From Sandaracinaceae bacterium (GTDB lineage: Bacteria; Myxococcota_A; Polyangia; Polyangiales; JAFGIB01), in contig JADGRF010000009.1 of assembly GCA_017881055.1 (NCBI GenBank), positions 1-64,000 of the forward strand: DNA of 64,000 nucleotides. Direction: 5' to 3'. The notes below the pieces were generated by a model. The model did not search any database and had not been told where the DNA came from. It saw only the letters and a program-made list of their open reading frames with translations. How positions within the stretch are numbered: the first letter of the stretch is position 1; every line of letters starts with the position of its first letter. This document shows positions 10,032 through 18,780 of this stretch, piece by piece. The position numbers and the translations under genes are program-made.

Positions 10032-12470
10032 CTAGCGCCAAAACCGCTGCCAAAGCAGCGCAGCCACGAGATAGGCAAACGCGCCGCAGAAGAGCGTGAC
10101 CTGGGTGCCTGCGTGCAGCGACAGCAGCGTGGCGAAGATCGAGCCGAAGACCGAGGCCGCGCCATTGACGCCCCACAGCCACGGCACACGCGTGGCGTCG
10201 CGCTCAGCCACGGCGGAGAGGCCCGCGGGAAGCGGTGCACCGAGTAGAAACGCGAGAGGCGCAATCGCCAACGCCGCAAACACCGCGCGCAGCGGGAGCT
10301 CGACCGCGTGCAACGACGCAAAGAGCGCGCCGCTCGTCACAGGCAAGAGCGCCGTCAGCGCTGCGATCACGAGAAAGAACCCCGCCCCGCGCCGCTCGGA
10401 GCTGCGCAGAGAGCTCGCGAGCACGCGACTGCCGGCCCCGCCCCCGCACAGCAGCACGAACAGCACGGCCACCAACGTATAGGTCGGCTGGCCGAGGAAC
10501 AGCGTGACCCGGTGCACGAGCGCGATCTCGATGCACATGAAGCCAACACCCAAGCACGCGACGTACGCCAGATCAAAGCCCAGGCCCGCTCGTTGCCTTG
10601 TCGCGTCGCTCGCCGAGCGGCGCAACCAGATCAGCGGCAGCACGCCGCACAGCACGAGCATGACGGCCGAGATCACCAGCACTTTCGCAAGCACACGCAG
10701 GCCGTTGCCGAACAAGTGCGTGGTTTGCGCAGGCAAGAGCGCCGCGACGAAGTCCGAGAAGCGATTCTGGTAGAAGAAGAACGGACGGTCGTCGGTAACC
10801 GGGCTGGTATCGAGCGGCAACGATTCGAACGTTTGTTCGAGGGCTGCCTGCGACGGCGCGCGCACGATCGCTTGCAGCCAACGGTCCTCGGTGCGCGTCG
10901 GAACAGCTGCGTCGTGCGGAGTGAATCCGGACGCGAAGTCGAGATCGTGGAGCGCGGCCTTCCACTTCGCCAGCTCGGCTTCGGAAAAGCCGTCCGGTTT
11001 GATCACGAGGTCGTATAGCTCGGCATCGGGGCGCGCAAACCATGGCGTGTGCGCCACCGCAATCGCGCTCTCCGGCTTGCCGCCGCGCGCGAGCACCGCC
11101 CTTTGCGCCAGCGCCGTCAGCCGCGCACCCACCGCCAAGCCCGGCAAGCTCACGGTGGACACCGTGAGCACGCCTCCCGGTCGCAGGCGCGAGAGGAATT
11201 GTTCGAACGCCTGCACCGTGTACAGGCCGTTCTCCGTGAGCGCGTAGGCGCCCGCCGCTGTTGCAGCTGACGTGTCCACCATGCTGATCAAGATCACGTC
11301 GAACGTGCGCTCGGTTCCCCGCAGGTAGCTGCGGCCGTCACCCTCGACGATCTCCACGTCCTTGCGATCGTAGAGCGCGCCCGAAAATTCGCGATACGCG
11401 CCGCGCATGACGTCGCGCACGATCAACGGGTTGATCTCGACGCCGACCACGTGCCCACTGCCAGCCACGAGCGCGGCCAGCACGTCTTTCCCGCCGCCCG
11501 CGCCCACGACGCACACATCGCGCGGGCGGCCCACGACGCGGTACACGAGCGAGCTCAAGTCGCTCTGCACATAGGCGACCTTGTCGAAGTCGCCATCGAA
11601 ACGCGCAATCGAGGTGAGCGCGCTCATGTCGATCACCAAGGTCTTCTGCTCGGGCAGCGTGCCGTGAAAGCGTGGCGAGAGCCCCCAGCCGCGGAACCCC
11701 TGTTGCCCGAACACGTGGACGAGCGAGAACGAGTTCCAGCGCGTCAGCTCCGGCTTCGTGCGCGTGAGATCGACGCCCTTGGCGGCACGCAGATCCAGCG
11801 CCGAGCCACCGCCCAGCATCAACTCCAGCAGCGCACACGCACCCGCGGCGAGCACGAACAAGCGACGCACGGCAAGGCGCTCGCGCACCTCCAGCAGGAA
11901 CACGAGCGCGGACAGAGTTGCCATGCCCGCGCAGGCGCACAGGCTGACCGGGCCGCCGAGCACAGACAGCAACGGGATCGTCAGCAGGCAACCCACGCCC
12001 GCTCCAGCCAGATCCACGAAGTACACGCGCCGCACGTCGCTGCCGAAGCGCGCGATCACGCACGCCAGCACGAAGCCGCCCGACGCGAACGGCAGCACGG
12101 CCAACAGGAACACGAGCGCAAGCTTCCATGTGAAGAGCGTGAACGCGCCCGTCATCCCGCCGAACCAATCGGGCGTGACGTGCGACAAGGCGAGCGCCAA
12201 GAGCAGCGTCCCCAGGCCTTGCAGCAGCGCAAACGCAGCGCAAAAGCCCTGCCAAAACCCGCGCAGCAGCGGCGCCTGAAACGCATGCACCGCGAGCGCC
12301 GATAGGCCGGTGCCAAGCAGCGCGACCGAGATCGCGAAGAACGCGAAGTGGTACCAAATCGTGACCGAGAGCACGCGCGTCAGCGCGATCTCCGTGGCCA
12401 TCAACGATGCGCTGATGACCGCGACTCCCGTGAGCAGAGACGCGCCCGCGCTCGCTGGTCTGTCCGACAT
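10032..12470 (-). CDS. Membrane spermidine-synthase-like protein 3
   Basis: The product is 812 residues and is a third member of the family at 4265-9168, here on the opposite strand. Its N-terminal start (MATEIALTRVLSVTIWYHFAF) closely parallels copy 1 (MLEVLLTRITSVSAWYHLAF). The core has VCVVGAGGGKDVLAAL, VVGVEINPLIV, GDGRSYL and ALTENGLYTVQAF, and retains the SMVDTSAAT acidic site like copy 1. Copies 1 and 3 therefore look closer to each other than to copy 2. I chose ATG 12470; a TTG four codons upstream is also open. It starts divergently from the membrane protein gene at 12594, leaving a 123-base shared upstream region. Confidence 0.85.
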   Translation of the reverse strand: MSDRPASAGASLLTGVAVISASLMATEIALTRVLSVTIWYHFAFFAISVALLGTGLSALAVHAFQAPLLRGFWQGFCAAFALLQGLGTLLLALALSHVTPDWFGGMTGAFTLFTWKLALVFLLAVLPFASGGFVLACVIARFGSDVRRVYFVDLAGAGVGCLLTIPLLSVLGGPVSLCACAGMATLSALVFLLEVRERLAVRRLFVLAAGACALLELMLGGGSALDLRAAKGVDLTRTKPELTRWNSFSLVHVFGQQGFRGWGLSPRFHGTLPEQKTLVIDMSALTSIARFDGDFDKVAYVQSDLSSLVYRVVGRPRDVCVVGAGGGKDVLAALVAGSGHVVGVEINPLIVRDVMRGAYREFSGALYDRKDVEIVEGDGRSYLRGTERTFDVILISMVDTSAATAAGAYALTENGLYTVQAFEQFLSRLRPGGVLTVSTVSLPGLAVGARLTALAQRAVLARGGKPESAIAVAHTPWFARPDAELYDLVIKPDGFSEAELAKWKAALHDLDFASGFTPHDAAVPTRTEDRWLQAIVRAPSQAALEQTFESLPLDTSPVTDDRPFFFYQNRFSDFVAALLPAQTTHLFGNGLRVLAKVLVISAVMLVLCGVLPLIWLRRSASDATRQRAGLGFDLAYVACLGVGFMCIEIALVHRVTLFLGQPTYTLVAVLFVLLCGGGAGSRVLASSLRSSERRGAGFFLVIAALTALLPVTSGALFASLHAVELPLRAVFAALAIAPLAFLLGAPLPAGLSAVAERDATRVPWLWGVNGAASVFGSIFATLLSLHAGTQVTLFCGAFAYLVAALLWQRFWR

Positions 12471-12593
12471 GTCTGACCGCAAGCAAGCAGAACGCGCGTG
12501 CGCACGTCAACGGGTACGTGCTTCGAATTCACGTTCCGGCCCCTGCCCGCTTCCCGTGGCTCGTGTCGGTGGGCTATCAATCGTCTCAGCTTC

Positions 12594-14537
12594 GTGAACG
12601 CCACGTCCCCTAGCCCCGTGCCCGCGCCGACCGGCAGACGGCGTGACTTGCGCTTCGCACTGGCAGCGCTCGCGCTCGTGGTTGCGCACTGCGCCGCGGC
12701 CGCTTACTTCGATCCCCCGAGCGTCATCTTCGGCAAGCGCCCGATCTCGGGCAGCGACTTCGACACGCACATCGAGCAGACCTGGCGCGTGCTCGAAGGC
12801 CTCGAGACCGCCGGCAAGACCTGGGTCTACGACACGCACCTGCTCGCCGGCCATCCCAACGGCGTAATCTTCGACGCCGACAACAAAGGCTGGGAGTACC
12901 TCACGTACTTCTTCGTGAAGCTCGGCGTGCGGCGCGCCGTGGCGTTCAACCTGTTCGTGTTGCTCGCCCATCTGCTCGTGTTGCCGGTCACGTTCATCTC
13001 GGCGCGCGCGTTCGGACTCACACGCTGGGCCAGGCTGACCGCCACCGCGCTTGCCTCGTGGCTCTGGCTGTTCGATTCCTACGTGCACTGGATCTGGTGG
13101 GTCGGCACGCTCGCGTTCGCCTTCGCGTCGTACTTTGCGTTGCTACCTTTCGCGCTATTCCATCGCTATCTCGCCGATCGTCGACTGGTCCACGCGCTCG
13201 GCTGCGGCGTGACGCTCGCGCTCGCGCACCTCATCCATCCGTACACGTTTCTGATCGTGGTGATCCCGATGGGCGCGCTCTACCTACGCGCGCGGCGCAC
13301 GCTCTCCTTGCGCGATCACGCCGGCGTCGGCTTCGTCGTGCTGTTCACGCTCGCGGCCAACGCCGGTTGGCTCGCGGCGTCGCTCGCGCAATGGCACTAC
13401 ATCCTCGACTCCGGCTATTTCGGCCAGTCGCGCCTGATGCAGCTGCCGGCGGACTACTTCGGCGTTCTGCTCGATACGACCATCACCGGCATCATCGCCA
13501 CGCGCACCAGCGTGCGTTTTCTGTGCTTCGGCGCGGCCCTGGTCGTGCTCGTCGACTACGCACGGCGTCGCGACCCGCGGCTGTTGGCCTTCGTCGCTGC
13601 ACTGGCGCCTCTGCTCACGATGACCATCTTCGGCGGCTACTCGAAGATCTGCGCGCAGGTGCAACCCTACCGCTTCATCGGCCCCGCCATGTTCTTCGCC
13701 ACGATCCCAGCCGGAGAGCTCGTGACGCTGCTCGCGCGCGAGGGCGCATGGAAGACGCTGTCGGCACCGTTACGTGGCGCGCTCTGTGTGCTAGCTGCGC
13801 TTGGCGTGCAGAAGCTGAGCGGTGACGCGCTCAGCTACTTCCCCAACTTGCTTCCGCAGGTGCCGCCACTGCTCGACGGAATCCCGTCCCCGATCGACGC
13901 CACGGGCCATCCGCCCTTCGGCACCTACTGGCACATCCCCGATCATCCACTGTTCTGGGAGCTGCCGCGTTGGGTGACTGCGCACGACGATGGGCAAGGT
14001 CGCTTCCTCGTGCAAACGAGCGCCGTCGGCGAGCAGCTAGCATGGAAGACCGACGCCGAGATCCTCGGCGGCTTCGTGCTGCGCAACCTCGAGCATTCTC
14101 ACTCCAATCTTTTCCGCCGTCGGCTCGAGCGCGAGCAGACGCCCGCAGAAGTACGGGCGTACCTGGAAGCGTACGCAGTCGAGTGGGTGGTGCTGACCTT
14201 CCCCGATCCCTGGTTCGCCACGATGCCGGAGCTGTTCGAGCGCTACGCAGAAGTGGCTGGCGGCGTCGTTCTGAAGACCAAGGTTCCGATCTCGCGCTTC
14301 GAGCACGGACACGGCGAGATCAACGCGCGCACCAACCGCATCCTGGTCACGCACACCGATCCGAACGAAGACATCGTGCTGCGTTATCACTTCCACGAGG
14401 CACTCACCTGCGGGCCTCGCTGCGGCATTCAGCCCTCGAAGAATCCGGTCGGCGGCGTGCCATTCATCCGCATCCCCGCGCCGCACCCGGCGAACTTCGT
14501 CGTCCAGAACACGTACGGCAAACCGCCGGCACGTTGA
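12594..14537 (+). CDS. Polytopic membrane protein, GT-C-like (function unknown)
   Basis: The product is about 647 residues. One N-terminal helix is followed by a loop containing ISGSDFDTHIEQTWRVLEG (acidic residues after helix 1). About nine more helices run to residue ~430, then a soluble tail of ~210 residues. This resembles large GT-C-like membrane proteins, including the family annotated as 6-pyruvoyl-tetrahydropterin-synthase-related membrane proteins; I cannot assign a substrate. It is not similar in sequence to the protein at 2224-4122, although both have the same general plan. The start is uncertain: GTG 12594 is chosen because the upstream in-frame extension to 12498 is not protein-like and lies in the promoter gap. 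Confidence 0.65.
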   Translation: MNATSPSPVPAPTGRRRDLRFALAALALVVAHCAAAAYFDPPSVIFGKRPISGSDFDTHIEQTWRVLEGLETAGKTWVYDTHLLAGHPNGVIFDADNKGWEYLTYFFVKLGVRRAVAFNLFVLLAHLLVLPVTFISARAFGLTRWARLTATALASWLWLFDSYVHWIWWVGTLAFAFASYFALLPFALFHRYLADRRLVHALGCGVTLALAHLIHPYTFLIVVIPMGALYLRARRTLSLRDHAGVGFVVLFTLAANAGWLAASLAQWHYILDSGYFGQSRLMQLPADYFGVLLDTTITGIIATRTSVRFLCFGAALVVLVDYARRRDPRLLAFVAALAPLLTMTIFGGYSKICAQVQPYRFIGPAMFFATIPAGELVTLLAREGAWKTLSAPLRGALCVLAALGVQKLSGDALSYFPNLLPQVPPLLDGIPSPIDATGHPPFGTYWHIPDHPLFWELPRWVTAHDDGQGRFLVQTSAVGEQLAWKTDAEILGGFVLRNLEHSHSNLFRRRLEREQTPAEVRAYLEAYAVEWVVLTFPDPWFATMPELFERYAEVAGGVVLKTKVPISRFEHGHGEINARTNRILVTHTDPNEDIVLRYHFHEALTCGPRCGIQPSKNPVGGVPFIRIPAPHPANFVVQNTYGKPPAR

Positions 14538-14545
14538 GAAGGCGC

Positions 14546-14574
14546 TTGACCGACGGTCAGGTCCCCGCTATCTA
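14546..14574 (+). promoter_or_regulatory. Sigma70-type promoter for the porin operon
   Basis: TTGACC (14546-14551) and TATCTA (14569-14574) are separated by exactly 17 bases, a near-consensus vegetative promoter. It lies 59 bases before the porin start codon, and the Fur-like site falls just after the -10 element. Confidence 0.7.
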
Positions 14575-14583
14575 ACCGACTGT

Positions 14584-14598
14584 TGAAATCGATTATCA
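14584..14598 (+). promoter_or_regulatory. Putative Fur box
   Basis: TGAAATCGATTATCA fits the 7-1-7 Fur consensus TGATAATnATTATCA at 11 of 14 positions; the right half matches fully. It is centred about 10 bases after the predicted transcription start, a position where a repressor would block transcription. The neighbouring bases (TATCAATATCAATG) continue the A/T-rich hexamer pattern. Iron regulation is inferred. Confidence 0.5.
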
Positions 14599-14632
14599 AT
14601 ATCAATGCAATCAGCAGCGCAGGTGTTCGGCC

Positions 14633-16000
14633 GTGAGCTCGTTCCGTTCTCTACAATTCCCGGTCCTGCTTCTGCTTCTCTCGCCCGCCGGCCTGGCGCA
14701 TGCCGAGCCGCCCTCGCCTTCCGAGCCAAGCACCGGACCCGCGATCGAGCTGCCGAGCGAGCCCGCTCCCGCTGCCGTGCCAGCCGCTGTGCAGGCGTCA
14801 CCGGTCCCAGCAGACGCAGCGCCCGCAATCCCAGCAGCGCAGCCTGCCGCGCCGCAAACCGTCCCAACAGCTGCGCCCGAGCAACGCGCGTCCAGCACGA
14901 CGATCGGCGGCTACGCCGAGCTGCACTTCAACGTCGAGCGCCTGACGGGGCCCGGTGCCAGCGACTCGACCATCGATCTGCATCGCTTCGTCGTCTTCCT
15001 CGGCCACGAGTTCACGCCGAAGCTGCGGTTCTACTCCGAGCTCGAGGTCGAGCACGCGGTGGCCTCGTCGAGCGACGTCGGCGAAGTGGAAGTCGAGCAA
15101 GCCTACCTCGACTACAAAGTCGCGGGCGAGTGGCTCGGTATCCGCGCCGGCGTGTTCCTGATGCCGATCGGCATCATCAACCAGTGGCATGAGCCGCCGT
15201 CGTTCAACGGCGTCGAGCGGCCGAGCGTCGACACCGTGATCATTCCCAGCACCTGGCGCGAAGGCGGCGTCGGCCTCTTCGGCGCACCGCTGGACGGTCT
15301 TCGCTATCAGCTTTATTTGAGCGGCGGGCTGAATGCCGCGGGCTTCAGCGCTGCCGAAGGCATTCGCGAAGGTCACGGCGAGGTCGCACAAGCGCGCGCC
15401 AACGGCTTGGCCGTGAGCGCACGCCTGGAATACGAACCGATGCTCGGTGTAATCGCCGGGCTGTCTGGGTACTACGGGCACGCAGGCCCGAATGCGGAGC
15501 TGTTCGACGCCTCCGGCGCGCCGGCCAGCCTCGACGTTCCGGTCATGGGCTTCGCAGCCGACGCGCGAGCCAAGCTGCATGGCATCGAGCTACGGACCGA
15601 GTTCGCCTACTTTCACATCGGCGACACGGCTGCGTTGCGCAGCGCATTCAATGCCCAAGGCACTGCGCTCGGTCTCGATCCCGGCTCGGCCATCCTCGGC
15701 GGCTACGTGGAAGCGGCGTACGACGTGCTGCGCGCTTTCGCCCGCGACAGCGACCAAGCGCTGCTCCCGTTCGCGCGACTCGAGCGCTACGACACCATGT
15801 TCCGCATCGCCGGCCGGCCGCGCACGGCAGCCGACGCCACGTACGCCATCACGGAGTTGGCGTTCGGCCTCACGTACCGGCCCATCCCCGCTGTGGCCTT
15901 CAAAGGCGACTTCGTCTGGGCAAACCCGGACGGCCCCGGTCCAGGCGGCCGTTCCGACGCCACCGGGCGGCTCGATTTCGGCGTCGGCACGATGTTCTGA
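14633..16000 (+). CDS. Outer-membrane porin, phosphate-selective porin O/P-like
   Basis: The product is 455 residues. A signal peptide (SLQFPVLLLLLSPAGLAHA) is followed by a Pro/Ala-rich linker to about residue 85 and then a beta-barrel. Barrel features include TTIGGYAELHFNVER, DLHRFVVFLGHEFTPKLRF, VEQAYLDYK, and a terminal strand ending in aromatic GTMF. The pattern (YxELxxxxxLxRxxxxLxxxF, then AYLDY and GxxxxPIGI) is that of the O/P-type porin family and related barrels. It starts at GTG 14633. It is the first gene of a three-gene operon with an FMN-binding protein and a membrane protein, which suggests a role in taking up the substrate of a periplasmic redox step. Confidence 0.8.
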   Translation: MSSFRSLQFPVLLLLLSPAGLAHAEPPSPSEPSTGPAIELPSEPAPAAVPAAVQASPVPADAAPAIPAAQPAAPQTVPTAAPEQRASSTTIGGYAELHFNVERLTGPGASDSTIDLHRFVVFLGHEFTPKLRFYSELEVEHAVASSSDVGEVEVEQAYLDYKVAGEWLGIRAGVFLMPIGIINQWHEPPSFNGVERPSVDTVIIPSTWREGGVGLFGAPLDGLRYQLYLSGGLNAAGFSAAEGIREGHGEVAQARANGLAVSARLEYEPMLGVIAGLSGYYGHAGPNAELFDASGAPASLDVPVMGFAADARAKLHGIELRTEFAYFHIGDTAALRSAFNAQGTALGLDPGSAILGGYVEAAYDVLRAFARDSDQALLPFARLERYDTMFRIAGRPRTAADATYAITELAFGLTYRPIPAVAFKGDFVWANPDGPGPGGRSDATGRLDFGVGTMF

Positions 16001-16101
16001 AAACTGTCTCATTCCATCGACTTAGCGATAGAATTCGCAGCCTGGCGCGTCGATCTTGGTTGATCTCGGGACGGTCCGGGATTAAACACCTCGTGGGCTT
16101 G

Positions 16102-16710
16102 ATGATAACGATGTTCAAAAGCATTTTCACTTGGTTGGTCTGCGCAACCACAGTGTGCACGGTGCTGACGGCCACACTGACGGCCGCGCCGCAGCACGCG
16201 CTGGCCGAGGACTTCTTCACGCCGCGTCAGCTGCTCGCTGAACAGTTCCACGCCTCGCAGCGCGTGACGTATCTGCGCGTCGAGCCCACGAGCGAACAGC
16301 GCGCACGCGTGGAGAGTCGCATCGGTCGTGCGCTGCCGAAGGCGAGCTACACGTTCTTCATCGCGCTCAGCAACGGCAAGGTCGACGGCTATGCCCTGTT
16401 CGACGAGCAAGTGGGTCAACACGAGCCAATCTCGCTCGCCACGTTCTTCGACGCCGACGGACGCGTCACGCGCGTGGAAGTAGTCGCGTACCGCGAGCCC
16501 TATGGCGACGGCATTCGCGCCGAGCGCTTTCGCAAGCAGTTCGTCGGCCGTTCCGCGCAGAGTCACTTTCGTGCAGGCGAAGACATCGACGCAGTCTCGG
16601 GCGCGACCATCTCCTCGCACTCGATGTGCATCGGCGTGCAGCGTGCAACGGCGCTGTTCGACGAGACGATCGCGAAGCTGACTCCCGCTGCGGTGCTCGC
16701 GACGCGATGA
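16102..16710 (+). CDS. Exported FMN-binding domain protein
   Basis: The product is about 202 residues with a signal peptide (SIFTWLVCATTVCTVLTATL, cleavage near QHALA/EDFF). The C-terminal half is an FMN_bind domain as in RnfG/NqrC. DAVSGATISS contains the S-G-A-T motif whose Thr (T169) is the usual site of covalent phosphoester-linked FMN, added by ApbE-type transferases. No ApbE gene is in the window. The N-terminal half has a fold typical of these proteins (TFFIALSNGKVDGYALFDE). The start is ATG 16102 or 16111; an upstream TTG at 16060 is open but would spoil the signal peptide. It overlaps the next gene by ATGA. Confidence 0.85.
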   Translation: MITMFKSIFTWLVCATTVCTVLTATLTAAPQHALAEDFFTPRQLLAEQFHASQRVTYLRVEPTSEQRARVESRIGRALPKASYTFFIALSNGKVDGYALFDEQVGQHEPISLATFFDADGRVTRVEVVAYREPYGDGIRAERFRKQFVGRSAQSHFRAGEDIDAVSGATISSHSMCIGVQRATALFDETIAKLTPAAVLATR

Positions 16711-17300
16711 AAGATTTCGGGCGTTCGGGCAGCCGCCTTTCCGCGCTGCCGTTCCAAGCACGTCTGGTCTACTCGGTGTTCTTGGCGTTCACGCTGGCGG
16801 CGCTGGCGTTCACAGCATGGCTTGGCGAAGAGATGCTAGGCGCAGACCTCGGCCGCACCCGCGAGTACTACGCAGGTGTCAGCGACGCACCCCACCTGGC
16901 CGCGCGCGCCGAGACCGCAGGACCGACCATCGACATGCCGGCGACGGCACTCGAGCCGCCCGCGCGCGATCCGATCGCGCTGCGCAAGCTGCTCGAGGTC
17001 ACGCACTTCCATCTCTTCTCCATGCCGGTCTATCTGATGATCCTGTCGCACCTATTCATGCTGAGCGGCCTGGGCGCGCGCACGAAGACGACGTGGATCT
17101 CACTCGCGACGCTGGCCGTGCTCGTGCACATCGCAGCGCCGTGGATCGCGCGCAGCGATGCGGGCTTCGCCAAGCTGGTCTACGGATCGTCGGGCGCACT
17201 GCTCGCGCTGACGTTCCTCGTGATGAGCGGCGTAGCCCTGTTCGAGATGTGGCGTCCGCGTTCCGCGCGGCCTAGCCGGCCGCCGCGATCAGCGGCATGA
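16707..17300 (+). CDS. Four-helix membrane protein with membrane histidines (possible b-type heme protein)
   Basis: The product is 197 residues with four predicted transmembrane helices: residues ~20-40, ~103-125, ~133-153 and ~163-185. Helix 2 carries THFHLFSMPVYLMILSHLF, with three His residues on one helix, and helix 3 carries VHIAAPW. This is compatible with a b-heme or other metal site in a four-helix bundle, but the family is not recognised. A periplasmic loop of ~60 residues separates helices 1 and 2. The start overlaps the stop of the FMN-binding gene (ATGA), so the two are co-translated. The likely job is electron transfer between the membrane quinone pool and the exported flavoprotein; this is inference. 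Confidence 0.7.
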   Translation: MKDFGRSGSRLSALPFQARLVYSVFLAFTLAALAFTAWLGEEMLGADLGRTREYYAGVSDAPHLAARAETAGPTIDMPATALEPPARDPIALRKLLEVTHFHLFSMPVYLMILSHLFMLSGLGARTKTTWISLATLAVLVHIAAPWIARSDAGFAKLVYGSSGALLALTFLVMSGVALFEMWRPRSARPSRPPRSAA

Positions 17301-17302
17301 CC

Positions 17303-17346
17303 AAAACGACGACGCCCGACGAGAACGAATCTCACCGGGCGTCGTC
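17303..17346 (-). terminator. Terminator of the Cys-rich lipoprotein gene
   Basis: A perfect 11-bp stem (GACGACGCCCG at 17308-17318 with CGGGCGTCGTC at 17336-17346) is followed, reading the minus strand, by GTTTTGG. It would stop the lipoprotein transcript. It sits 2 bases after the stop of the plus-strand membrane gene and could also act on that transcript. Confidence 0.7.
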
Positions 17347-17359
17347 ACGTATCGCGCTC

Positions 17360-17432
17360 CCGCGGAGAGCCGCAGGCTGCTCCGCGGGTATCTCACTCAC
17401 CACTCCGCGGAGAGCCGCAGGCTGCTCCGCGG
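17360..17432. repeat. Two tandem copies of a hairpin-forming repeat
   Basis: A unit built on CCGCGGAG...CTCCGCGG occurs at 17360-17387 and again at 17405-17432, spaced 45 bases apart. The flanking bases are also repeated. Inside each, AGCC-GCA-GGCT pairs too, so each copy folds into a 12-bp hairpin with one bulge. They lie in the gap between convergent genes. They may be extra transcription stops or a dispersed palindromic repeat. Confidence 0.75.
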
Positions 17433-17448
17433 GTATGTCACTCAACGC

Positions 17449-18540
17449 TCACACGCCGCCGCTGCTCGTGGCCGAGTACACGCAGCGCATCGCGCCGCCA
17501 CCGGTGCCGAGGATCGCGGCGCAGGTCATGCCGTCCGGACACTTCTTGGTCTGACCGAGCATGCGCGTGCAGTTGAGACGGCACTCGCCGACCGCAGTGT
17601 TGCAGTCCGCCTTCACATCACCCGTGGGCGGCGTGTCGGTGCAATCGGCCGTGGCCTTGCACGGCTGCGTGCAGAAGCCCTGATACGACATACCGCCGGG
17701 ACCCGTGCCCGTGAGCACGCCGCCGCCGAAGCAGATCAGATCACCGGTGCAGTCGCCGGAGCCGGTGCAGGCCTTCCACTCGGCGACGTTGCCCTTACCG
17801 ACATCCTTCTGGTCGTAGAGGCAGCGGTAGCCGCCCTGGACTGCCTTGCACGACATGAACTGGGGGCACGACGTGTCGTCGAGGCCACTGCACGCCTGAC
17901 GGCAGTACTGCGTTCCGCCGCCGCCCCCGGGAAAGCCGACACCGGTGGCCGTGGAGCAGGTGAACATCGAGCCGAGCGCCGTGCAGTCGCTGTTCATCGT
18001 GCACGTCTTGGTGCAGAAGCCGACCGGCGTGGCGTTGTTTGCCGTATAGCAAGACAGGGGCGCGGTGCACGAGGTGCTGGACGCGGGGTCGCAGGCTGCG
18101 AGCTGGCTGCCGTCCGCCGGAGGCTTGGTCGGCGCGGGAGATCCGCTGCCAGCGCCGCCGCCGCCAGCGCCGCCGCTGGTGCCGCTGCCGCCGCCCTTAC
18201 CGGCCACACCGCCGTCATCACCGCTCGCTGTGGTGCCGCTGCCGCCGCCGGTGCTGCCTGCATTGCCAGCGCTGTTGCTGCCAGACGCTCCGTCGCCGCT
18301 GCCGCCGCCATTGCCCGAAGAGCCGCCACCGCACACGCAGATGCTCAGAAAGCCGTCCGTGCCGCAGGTCTGCACGCCCTTGATCCCCGCATCGCCGCAG
18401 AGGCAACCCGGGACAGGTTGGTTGGCGGCCGTCCCCGCCGGACATTTATCCCTCTTGGCCGGGCTATTGCTACCGCAGCCGACCGCGGACACGATCGACA
18501 GGGCGAATACGCCGAGGCAACACCATTTGGTCATCGACAT
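17449..18540 (-). CDS. Gly/Ser-rich, Cys-rich lipoprotein
   Basis: The product is 363 residues. A lipoprotein signal (LGVFALSIVSAVGC) ends in the lipobox SAVGC. A short Cys-containing segment follows, then a low-complexity Gly/Ser linker (~residues 60-125). The rest is a domain with many paired cysteines (CTAPLSCYTANN, CTKTCTMNSDC, CRQACSG, CTQPCKATADC), as in disulfide-rich surface lipoproteins common in myxobacteria. No catalytic motif was recognised. The start at 18540 is supported by GGAGGAGA about 9 bases upstream on the minus strand. A terminator lies beyond the stop at 17303-17346. Confidence 0.8.
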   Translation of the reverse strand: MSMTKWCCLGVFALSIVSAVGCGSNSPAKRDKCPAGTAANQPVPGCLCGDAGIKGVQTCGTDGFLSICVCGGGSSGNGGGSGDGASGSNSAGNAGSTGGGSGTTASGDDGGVAGKGGGSGTSGGAGGGGAGSGSPAPTKPPADGSQLAACDPASSTSCTAPLSCYTANNATPVGFCTKTCTMNSDCTALGSMFTCSTATGVGFPGGGGGTQYCRQACSGLDDTSCPQFMSCKAVQGGYRCLYDQKDVGKGNVAEWKACTGSGDCTGDLICFGGGVLTGTGPGGMSYQGFCTQPCKATADCTDTPPTGDVKADCNTAVGECRLNCTRMLGQTKKCPDGMTCAAILGTGGGAMRCVYSATSSGGV

Positions 18541-18780
18541 GAGTCTTCTCTCCTCCAGCCAGCAACGAGCGCGCTTCCCTTCCGAGCTTTTAATCGCGTT
18601 CTGAAGAGGCGCGCAACCGAAGTGTTCGGGATTTGCACTTACGGCTCCGGTTTTTGGACGTTGAATCACACGGCGAGCCCCTCCATCGGTCGAACACGAA
18701 CAAAAACGCGCAATTGCTGAATTGCCGGGAATCGCAACAACGCTGTTCCCAACGCGCCAGCGCCTCCACACACTGGCGCG

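Noticed and set aside
4265-12470. Polyamine (spermidine) synthesis locus
   Set aside because: The SAM-binding cores resemble spermidine synthase, but each protein has two large membrane domains and there are no decarboxylase genes (speA, speB, speD) nearby. Naming them spermidine synthases would mislead.
17297-17554. Small plus-strand open frame spanning the tandem hairpins
   Set aside because: It is built from repeats, runs into the lipoprotein gene antisense, and lacks a ribosome site. The hairpins better explain the region.
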